The notes under the pieces were generated by a model. The model saw only the letters and a program-made list of their open reading frames with translations, was not told the DNA's origin and made no database searches. From NCBI GenBank assembly GCA_026018925.1, contig JAKSZU010000012.1:28137814-28201813 (forward strand): a stretch of 64,000 bases of DNA, written 5' to 3'. Both the position numbers and the translations under genes were made by a program. Positions 56,290 to 64,000 of this stretch are shown here, in pieces (positions within the stretch are counted from its first letter, which is position 1; every line of letters begins with the position of its first letter). Origin of the DNA: Tupaia tana. Taxonomy: Eukaryota; Chordata; Mammalia; Scandentia; Tupaiidae.

Positions 56290-57705
56290 GGAAACTTCTG
56301 TCTTAAGGACCAGACAACCAAAATGTTCACAGCATTTGTACAGGTTTTTCTGCTCACCCCCCACACACTAGCCTGTGAACAGCTGTACTGTCCAATAGTC
56401 CTGGGAACCAGCATCCATCACCAGAAAGTGGTTAATGTAGACACGAGAATGAGGGGGTTTCAGAGCAAATATTATGTTCTTACTAAGGTGGACAGGCTCA
56501 CAATGAATCAGGTATTTAAAAGCCAGAGCAGCAGTGGACACATGGCCACTGTTGTAGCTACTTGGACAGAATGGTCATCATGAAAAAAAACAGAATAGGA
56601 AACATATGAGAGATTTCTAGAAGGAAAGATAGACAAGATTGGTTGAAGAATGGAGTGGGAGGTGCAGGACCTGCTCAGCTGAACACGTTTTTCTGAGTGG
56701 GAAAGGCTGTGGATTAGACATAAACATTAACAACAAATACACAAAGACACACAAGCATAGAAAAACGAGGATCAGGTGAGTCCAAATTCTCTGATGGAGC
56801 AGTTGCGACCAGAGAAATGGGGAAAGAGGAAATGGAATGCAAAGCCAGTTGCTTTAGGATGTAAATCATCTGAAGATGTGAAAATGACTGGCACCATGTA
56901 ATTTCTCTGATCTTTTTGGGGTGAGATCTGATAAACAGATGTGACTTTTTATTAGCCTCATACTGCCCTGCAGTATCAGTATCAACAACAACAGGAAAAT
57001 AACTGACAATAGGCAGATAGTGTTTTCGTATGTAAATACTCTCATAGCCATTGCTAAAGAAGCTCACAGAAGCACGTCTAAAGGTTACATGTGTTCTCAG
57101 ATTGGCCGCTCTCCACAGGAGGAAGATAAAGTATTGTGAATCTTAAGTTTCTGTCTCGAAAAACTAGAGTTTGAACATATCCAGTCCCTGCCAATCGTCT
57201 TTAAAACATAACTTGTTACAGTGTCCCTGGTAAAAACCTTTTGTTCTCCTTAAAACTCCAATAGATTGGAGTCCTTGAGTTCTGTGAGGTTATCATTATG
57301 TCACATCCATTTCTCCCTCTGGTTCTGCTTTTCATTTTGTGTTGCCTTATGCTGCAGCCACAGCACACTGCTAATACTCTCTCCCGTACAGAATTATGTT
57401 TCTTTCCTCTATGATTTGTTCTTTGCTGAAATAATCTTTTCTTGGAGCTACCCCTGATGAAATAAATACTCTCTCAACTCTTTAAAAATGGCTGGCATTC
57501 AGTGTTCTTCCATGTGATTTAAAGATTGTATGAGAGAACCAGATAGATGTATAGTAGTAAAAGACAGTGCTCTGTGAGGTTAACCCACAGGGAATGATTC
57601 CGACTCATGTCCAGAGATCTATCTATGCCAGGAAGACATATGCCTATGATCCAGGGCTGGCTGAGCCTGGGGATGGATCATGGTGTCATGATTCTATTGG
57701 AAAGA

Positions 57706-57744
<39 letters not shown>

Positions 57745-58279
57745 CTCATGGAAGAAATAAATTAATAACTTTAAATATTTTTATGGAGGTGTGTATGAGC
57801 ACCTCAAGAACAATAACTTTCTCTTACTCACCTGTGTAACCCTTAAGATCAGCACGGTGCCTATACAAAATTAGCATTGAAGATATGCTCATTAGGCATA
57901 AATAAATTAACTCCATTGCCAGATATAGGTGACTGATAATAAGGAAGTAATTTTGTTCCTGTTCTCAGAGATTGCAGTGACAAAAGTAGGGTAGGCTTAT
58001 GTGTGAGGCACCATTTAGAAAGGCCAGTATATATGGCAGGATTAAGTGCTGAATAAGTGTAATGATACAGCCCTGATGCACAGCATACATGTCACTGGGA
58101 AGGAGAGATCGGAAGGTCTGGAGGTACTGGGGTTACTTCCTGGAGAAAGTAGTGCTTAAATGAGGTCTTAAATGCTCAAAGCATGAAGAAGTCCTGGAAA
58201 AGGAAACATGAAAGGAAGAACAGAATGGGCAATGACATACAGGGGCAAACAAGCCTGAGGGGAAACTGCAAAAACTAGT
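56290..58279. other. gene-free unassigned DNA
   Basis: Apart from the (GT)n tract there is no nameable repeat and no coding signal. Confidence 0.5.
57709..57742 (+). repeat. (GT)n microsatellite
   Basis: About 17 GT units. Confidence 0.96.
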
Positions 58280-58860
58280 CCTTATAGGTACATCAAATCA
58301 CGTCCATCTTCTGTTTAAAACTCGCCAATAGATCTCAACTCACTTATAGGCTAACCTAAAGTCCTTAACTGTTCTTAAGTCCAATAAGGCCCTACTTGAC
58401 TCAGTTTGCAGAATCTTCCCTGATTCTACTTCCTATTGCTTATCCTCTTACTCAGGCATGCTGGTTTTCTTGTTATTCTAACCATCAGACTCATACCTCT
58501 CAGGAACTTCATTTGTAGCTGTTACTCCTTCTTTCTGGAATGGTCAGTCCTAGCTACTCCCATGGATATATCCTTCATTCCCCCAGGCTTCTCCTCAAAC
58601 GTTTCCATTATGTGAGGACTTTCCTGGCAAATTCATCTAAAATTCCAATGCCTCCCCACCCAGGTATTTATCTAATTACTTCTTCCCTTTATTTTTTCTT
58701 TGTGACTACCTAATACCTAATTCAATACATATATACTAATTATATTTATTGTCTGTCTCCCTCATCAGAATGTATACTTCATGAAGGTAGGGATTTCTTT
58801 TGTTTATTTTGGTTATGACAGTATAGGCTTTTGATAACTTTTTGTTGATTCTGAACAAAT
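58280..58860 (+). mobile_element. L2 LINE 3' fragment
   Basis: CCTACTTGACTCAGTTTGCA, TTCTTTCTGGAATGGTC, CATCTAAAATTCCAATGCC, TATTGTCTGTCTCCCTCATC, AGAATGTATACTTCATGAAG, GTAGGGATTTCTTTTGTTT read through a long L2 3' region. Confidence 0.7.
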
Positions 58861-60895
58861 AGTCATAATACTTGGTTCTTCAACCAATATTATCACTAAT
58901 TAACTATGTAACAGAAAAAAGAACCTTCTTCTTCTATCTTGGTTCTTTATCTCCAACACAGGTTCAATAAAAAATGGATTCTCTGCCTCTAAGGCTGTTT
59001 TGTCAACTGAAAGAAAAGCTAGAGAAAGATACAGAAAAGTACACACTCCTGCTTTGAATCATGGAGCTACATTTCAGGGTGCTAATCTTGATTTTTAAAG
59101 AGAATTGAAATTCCTAGAGCCCCAAGACCATATCTATGCACTCATTTTGCTTGTGTGTCCAGCAGAGTGGTTAATGAGGAAAGCTGCTAGCCCCATCGCT
59201 GACTGTGGAAGGTTGGGTTTGCTTGTCAGAATGAGGACAGGTTGTCGGGAGACATAGCAGTGAAAGTGGGCAGGGGAGTAAGGGTAGATGCATCGGGACC
59301 TTTGAGATTGCTCCTCCCAGTGAGGGATGGTAGAATGACACACTAGAGGATGTGGAGATGGTACTCCTCTGCCAAGTCCCTGGGGCCTCAATTCAAACTC
59401 CCCCAGCCTGTTCCCATGGGCCATCTAAATAGCATTATAATAAGGCCTGTGCAGAAAGCAAGCAAGCTCCAGATGTTCCCTCTAAGTAGGACTGCACCAT
59501 TCTCAGGTGAGTGCACCCTCATCCTGGGATCCAGCAGCCTGAGGTTTCTGCCATCTTACAGGAGCTTCAAGACCCTACAAACTCCTTCATGGTAGGGCAG
59601 AGAAAACCTTTGCTTACCATCCACTTCTTCATATGCTAGAAATAAATGTCTCAGAGCCTTACCTGATGGTTCAGAAAAGCAGACGAGAATAAAAGCAGAA
59701 GCAACATTCAGACCTTAAAAACAAGCTAAAATTGAACCTAGGAAGGAGTCACTCCCAGACAACACAGGAGGGAGATAAGTCTTCTTGGAAAAGAGCTGAT
59801 GGCCCAAATGTCTTAGACTTTAGTAAGGAAGGGAAGGTGCCAGCAAAGCAGAAAAGGTGCTCTGCAAAGAGAGGGGTCAAGAAAGTACTTGATTGTGGTC
59901 AGCAGAGGCCCAATGTCTGTCACTCTTCCTGCATCAGCATGGGCAGAAGATCTTGAGAAAGCAGAGGTAAGCCCTTGTTCTCACTTGACATTCCTCTGTG
60001 CCTGCCCTTTTTCTCAACCTAGGCTCAGTTTCTTTTGGCCACAGGGATCTAGTGACCTGGTCTCTCTCCAGAGAGGGCTTCTTAGGTCTGTCTTTTATTT
60101 TTTGGCATGAATTGTTTGGATGTCTTCAATTCTGCTCTCTAAGCTATCTAGGAAAGACACACACATAGATGGAGTCAAGATCCAAGCTATCTCCTATCTC
60201 ACTGAAAGATGTAATTATCTGTTACTCAAAGGGTTTTTCCTCTTCTGACAGCAGCTGGGGGCCAAATTTGGGGTTTTATATTTGTCAAGAAAGGTAGCTT
60301 GTCTCTGCACAAGGTCTGAGGGTAGAAAAGAGCGAATGGAGGACAGAGTTGTAGATTTTGTAGCCTTTCAATCCTGGGTAAGTTCTTCATTGCTCATCCA
60401 AGATAGAGTGAGTCCAATTCAAATATCTTAGTACTCATTTTTCATATTATAAGATCACTAGTCTCTAAATCCTTTCCATTAAAGCCAAGTTGAAGAGCAC
60501 CACCCAGTTGCAGTAAGGACCCAGGTTACAAGTGAGAAAAATCCTTGAGGGGCAGGTAGAGATAACAGGATAACCTGAATACTACCAAGGAAGACACCTA
60601 CAGAGTTTATTTCCAAGAGTCAGAGCCTCTGATTCTGACAGTCAAGCCCTGGGCTCCTTAGAGACAATTAACATCAAAGACTGAAACACAGCCTCACAGA
60701 GAAAGACTAGATTAGGTCCGAGCCCAGATGTTTGGGTAGGATAGGAGGTTGGGGCAAAGCAACAACGGGGATCTCCAAAAAACCAAGGGGGGGAATCCCT
60801 AAAAAACAAATTAATACCCTGACATTAATGTCCTTTTGTTCCAGGAAAGACAAAACTCTAGGAATATCATTACTTAAATGAATAATACCTCTTTT
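58861..60895. other. repeat-poor 2 kb upstream of OR51E2
   Basis: The most repeat-poor and GC-rich intergenic stretch of the window. It contains the candidate exon at 59436-59506 and another donor-like site GCAGAG|GTAAGC near 59967. It may hold OR51E2 regulatory DNA. Confidence 0.4.
59436..59506 (+). promoter_or_regulatory. candidate alternative first exon upstream of OR51E2
   Basis: TATAAT at 59436-59441 is followed about 65 bases later by TTCTCAG|GTGAGT, a perfect-consensus splice donor with GT at 59507-59508. The surrounding 59.1-60.1 kb is largely repeat-free and GC-richer than the rest. It sits 2.85 kb upstream of the OR51E2 acceptor on the same strand, so it could be an alternative untranslated exon (roughly 59465-59506). 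Inference only. Confidence 0.33.
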
Positions 60896-61188
60896 TTTTC
60901 TTTTTTTTTTTTTTTGCTTTTGCTTTCTTTTTCATTTTAAGAAGTTTTTGCTTTAGGGCACATGCGCTTGTCAGAGAGAGAGAGAGACAGAGACAGAAAC
61001 AGTGAGAAATCACACCCCCAGGGGATGGCCATGTTTCAATCTCTTCTCCTCCACTGTCCTCCCATGATCTAGGGCACACATACACACGAGTCTGGCATGG
61101 GTTTCAAGCCACTGGGTCCAGGACTGAAACCACTGTCGGCCATTTAGAAGTTCACTGATGTAACCGCTACACCATCTGCTGGCCCAGC
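60896..61188 (-). repeat. tRNA-derived SINE, long form
   Basis: GAAGTTTTTGCTTTAGGGCA ... CTCCTCCACTGTCCTCCCAT ... CTACACCATCTGCTGGCCC. Short AATACCT flanks. Confidence 0.92.
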
Positions 61189-61494
61189 AATACCTGTTCT
61201 GAAGTGAGGGCTTGACACAAGCCCTCTTTAGGAGCACAGGGAGTGGCCAAAGGCAGCTATCAGAGGTGGAGCTACTCATTGGGCAGGAATAGAGGACAGA
61301 ATCCTTTCAGAGATCATACCAAGCAGCTAGAATCTGCTGGGAGCCAAATATCCTGCTAGCACTTCATCTCTGAAGCCACTGGAGGACATTACTTTGATTT
61401 TATGAGCCCAGATGAATTGCCTTTATTCCCTAAGAGAATGGCTTTTGGCATTTTCTCCTAAGTTTTTTGTTAGTTTGTTTCTTTTTAGGTTTTG

Positions 61495-61521
61495 TTTTTT
61501 TGTTTGTTTGTTTGTTTGTTT
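61495..61521 (+). repeat. (TTTG)n simple repeat
   Basis: Six units of TTTG with flanking T runs. Confidence 0.9.
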
Positions 61522-61925
61522 TTAATTACTGTTGTATTTCCTCCACTTTGCTGACCTTAGAACTGAGGGCCTAAAATCCTGAGACTTGACAAATGCTTTC
61601 TATCCCCATTGCCTTGGAACACCATTTATTCCCTTCTCTATCTAATTTTCTCATGTGTCAAGACTGAACAGAAGGATCATTCCTTCCAAAGAAGTTTCTG
61701 TGATCAGCCTCCTTCTCCCAGGTATTAAATGTACACCTAGGCTAGCATTAACCACAATATTGTAATATATTGATACCATATCTGTCTTCCATCTTAGGCA
61801 AGCCATCTAGAGGGCAAGGGGAGTGTCTTTAATCTCTGTAGTGTCAACAGCTAGCAAATAGCCTCGTGCATAGTAGGTCATATAAGTAAATATGATACGA
61901 ATAAGTAAAAGGAACAAAGAAAAGA

Positions 61926-62015
61926 GAGAGAGAAAGAGGAGGAGGAAAGGAAGGAAATAAGGAAGGAAGAAGGAAGGAAGGGAGGAAGGAAGGAAGGAAG
62001 GGAGGAAAGAAGGAA
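61926..62015 (+). repeat. (GGAA)n polypurine tract
   Basis: Uninterrupted purine strand of AG, GGAAGGAA and GGAGGAA units, about 350 bp upstream of the OR51E2 coding exon. Confidence 0.95.
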
Positions 62016-62356
62016 GTCAAGCCTATCTGCAAAGGATTCCCATTAGGACTCTTTAACACTATTGTAGAAAAGAGCTGCCCACTATAAAGACAATGAAGCT
62101 AAGGGCCACAACGAAGAACCTGAAGGAAAGGCTACATTTTGGGATAAGCATTGCTCTCCTCAGATTCCTTTTTAAAAATTTAAAGGGACTTTGAAAGTAG
62201 TGATTAATAAATAAATTTGAGCTGTCACATTCCCCGCTTAAAGAAGGCCTCATAGTTTATGATAAAGCCTAAGTGGGAATGGGAGGAAACAGTAGGGGAG
62301 TGAGAACCAAGACAGGTTTTCAGGGGACTCTCTGATTGTGCTCCATGTCTTTACAG

Positions 62357-62406
62357 GCTGCCAGAGTGATCTCAGCCTCTCCAGTTCCCCTTCCTCAGTG
62401 CCAGCT
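62357..62406 (+). other. OR51E2: probable 5'UTR of the OR51E2 coding exon
   Basis: CATGTCTTTACAG ends at 62356, giving a consensus acceptor 50 bases before the ATG at 62407. OR51E2 in other mammals has an untranslated upstream exon spliced just ahead of the coding exon. The frame is open further upstream, but the first ATG giving the family N-terminus is 62407. Confidence 0.6.
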
Positions 62407-63369
62407 ATGGAGAGCTGCAACTTCACACATGCCACCTTTGTGCTTATCGGTATCCCAGGACTAGAAAAGGCTCATTTCTGGTTTGGCTTCCCCCTGCTTT
62501 CCATGTATGCTGTGGCAGTGTTTGGAAACTGCATCGTGGTCTTCATCGTCAGGACAGAACGTAGCCTGCATGCCCCCATGTACCTTTTTCTCTGCATGCT
62601 GGCAGCCATTGACCTGGCCTTGTCCACATCCACCATGCCCAAGATCCTCGCCCTCTTCTGGTTTGACTCCCAGGAGATTGCCTTTGATGCCTGCATTGCC
62701 CAGATGTTCTTTATTCATGCCCTCTCTGCCATTGAATCCACCATCCTGCTGGCCATGGCCTTTGACCGTTATGTGGCCATCTGCCACCCACTGCGCCATG
62801 CCGCAGTGCTCAACAATACAATCACAGCCCAGATTGGCATGGTGGCCGTGGTTCGTGGATCCCTCTTCTTTTTCCCATTACCTCTGCTCATCAAACGACT
62901 GGCCTTCTGCCACTCCAACGTGCTCTCACACTCCTATTGTGTGCACCAGGATATGATGAAGTTGGCTCACACAGACACATTGCCCAACGTGGTCTATGGT
63001 CTAACTGCCATTCTACTGGTCATGGGCGTGGACGTCTTGTTCATTTTTTTGTCCTATTTCCTAATTATACGAACAGTTCTGCAACTGCCTTCCAAGTCAG
63101 AGCGGGCCAAGGCCTTTGGGACCTGTGTGTCACACATTAGTGTGGTTCTGGCCTTCTATGTGCCACTCATTGGCCTCTCAGTGGTGCACCGGTTTGGAAA
63201 CAGCCTCCACCCCATTGTGCATGTTCTCATGGGGGATATCTACCTGCTGCTGCCTCCTGTGATCAACCCTATTATCTACGGTGCCAAGACCAAACAGATC
63301 AGAGCCCGGGTGCTGGCCATGTTCAAAGTTAGCTGTGACAAGGACCTTCAAGCTGAAGGAGGCAAGTGA
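62407..63369 (+). CDS. OR51E2: olfactory receptor 51E2 (PSGR / Olfr78 orthologue)
   Basis: A 320-residue class I receptor, the exact length of human OR51E2, beginning MESCNFTHATFVLIG and ending DKDLQAEGGK. OR51E2 is a short-chain fatty acid (acetate/propionate) receptor expressed in olfactory epithelium and also in kidney, vascular muscle, carotid body and prostate of other mammals. Residues reported to line the propionate pocket in the human structure are all retained: H104, F155, L158, Q181, G198, I202, S258 and R262. Also present are sequon N5-F-T, GN 40-41, HAPMYLFLCML 55-65, Cys96, DRY 120-122, KAFGTC 235-240 and NPIIY 287-291. The annotated start is the ATG at 62407; an upstream in-frame GTG-initiated extension is not credible. 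Codon use is more GC-rich than in the five other receptors. Orthology is very likely from near-identity across the whole protein. Confidence 0.97.
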   Translation: MESCNFTHATFVLIGIPGLEKAHFWFGFPLLSMYAVAVFGNCIVVFIVRTERSLHAPMYLFLCMLAAIDLALSTSTMPKILALFWFDSQEIAFDACIAQMFFIHALSAIESTILLAMAFDRYVAICHPLRHAAVLNNTITAQIGMVAVVRGSLFFFPLPLLIKRLAFCHSNVLSHSYCVHQDMMKLAHTDTLPNVVYGLTAILLVMGVDVLFIFLSYFLIIRTVLQLPSKSERAKAFGTCVSHISVVLAFYVPLIGLSVVHRFGNSLHPIVHVLMGDIYLLLPPVINPIIYGAKTKQIRARVLAMFKVSCDKDLQAEGGK

Positions 63370-63714
63370 CCTCTCTCTCTCTACTTCTCCTTGTCCTTAC
63401 TGGTTTCATATTACTATTCTTAACACTAGCTTAATTGCAGTTGCCCACTAGTTTAGTTTCAGTTCCAGCACACTAGTGTTTGTCTCTGGCTGGAATCATA
63501 AACTAAAGTATGAGTCATCTACTTCATGGAATATCATATAAAGTAAGCCTTATCGGTGGAATATTACATGGTTTAGAGCTTACTATAAAAACAAAACACG
63601 TTGATAATGTTAACAGAAACATGGATACAGGACTGAAACTAATTTGAAAAACAGCACATCTTAAAGGAAATGTGCTCAAATTCCTCTAATGATTTATTCT
63701 TGTTTCTACTTTCT
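63370..63714 (+). other. OR51E2 3' flank / probable 3'UTR
   Basis: Follows the stop codon. No AATAAA with convincing context is seen before the L1-like element. In other mammals the OR51E2 3'UTR is long, so it probably continues past the window. Confidence 0.4.
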
Positions 63715-63895
63715 TTTTTATATATATTTTATTATTGTTATCATTCATACGTTAAATCGCTATACATCATTTAGATTGTGAAGAGACTACTCAGCATGAT
63801 ATACACCTCAGTCCAGCCCACCATACACATCTTTGTCAACAGATAATAAACCTTATCTGTGTCCACAAGTGTTTTACCTTTCCATTTTCTAAATT
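63715..63895 (-). mobile_element. recurrent L1-3'-end-like element
   Basis: CATTCATACGTTAAATCGCT, ATACATCATTTAGATTGTGA, CACCTCAGTCCAGCCCACC, CATCTTTGTCAACAGATAAT, GTGTTTTACCTTTCCATTTT: same family as 12310 and 18123. Confidence 0.6.
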
Positions 63896-64000
63896 TACTT
63901 ATGGATATCTTGTTTAGCTGATGTAAGCAATTTTAAAATGAAGAAAATGAAACTGACAATTCATGGAAACCAGAGCTTGCCATAGTCCTCACTGCTGATT

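Noticed and set aside
55999-56583. 194-codon open frame
   Set aside because: Its first 90 codons are a young SINE read in frame and the rest has no family features, so it is a chance frame.
62338-62406. N-terminal extension of OR51E2
   Set aside because: It begins at a GTG and spans a splice acceptor. The 320-residue form matches the known protein.
1-64000. CRISPR arrays, operons, prokaryotic mobile systems
   Set aside because: The repeat content and gene structure are mammalian. The regular repeats are microsatellites or SINEs.
1-64000. Additional olfactory receptor pseudogenes between the six genes
   Set aside because: I looked for the PMYYFL, DRF/DRY-NPLRY and NPIIY coding blocks in the gaps and found none. 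A very decayed copy could still escape reading by eye.

Overview
The window is mammalian nuclear DNA. It is AT-rich and dense in SINEs and LINE-1 fragments, and its only convincing protein-coding genes are six intact, single-coding-exon class I (fish-like) olfactory receptors. The last one is recognisably OR51E2, which places the window in the OR51/OR52 cluster that lies beside the beta-globin locus in other placental mammals. The dominant repeat is a tRNA-derived SINE in a long form (about 270 bp) and a short form (about 170 bp). It is unlike primate Alu, rodent B1/B2 or tree-shrew Tu elements and looks like the CYN SINE of colugos (Dermoptera). There is also a second tRNA-SINE family and at least one element joining a tRNA-like head to two 7SL/Alu-like modules, which points to Euarchontoglires. 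A colugo such as Galeopterus is my best guess; this is inference from memory of the SINE families.

Layout: receptors lie at 3.9 kb (+), 14.8 kb (+), 22.1-23.0 kb (-), 31.4-32.4 kb (-), 51.7 kb (+) and 62.4 kb (+, OR51E2). The + + - - + + order implies at least one local inversion or inverted duplication. The first five are close OR51 paralogues. All six keep full-length 7TM frames, an N-terminal glycosylation sequon, the HEPMYYF/HAPMYLF, MAFDR(F/Y), KAF(S/G)TC and NPIIY motifs, and a plausible 3' splice site just upstream of the ATG in five cases. The exception is the 22 kb receptor, where the DRY-box arginine is histidine and one residue is missing from intracellular loop 2.

Between the genes I see only transposable elements, simple repeats and unassigned AT-rich DNA. 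There are more than 40 SINE copies, many with perfect 12-16 bp target-site duplications and several nested. There are L1 pieces (ORF2 fragments, and repeated 3' ends with a polypurine tract), MIR/L2 relics, MaLR/MLT-like LTRs, and two copies of a 70-bp palindromic mariner-type MITE. Two short segments with a TATA-like box followed by a consensus splice donor (44.6 kb and 59.4 kb) are candidate untranslated first exons for OR51E2 or the 51.7 kb receptor.

There is no operon-like or enzymatic system here. Each receptor would be transcribed separately in olfactory neurons, or for OR51E2 also in non-olfactory tissues, and would signal through Gs/Golf. The most interesting signals are the mosaic identity between the inverted receptor pair at 22 and 52 kb (gene conversion), the DRY-box loss, the candidate first exons, the tRNA/7SL hybrid SINE and the MITE family.
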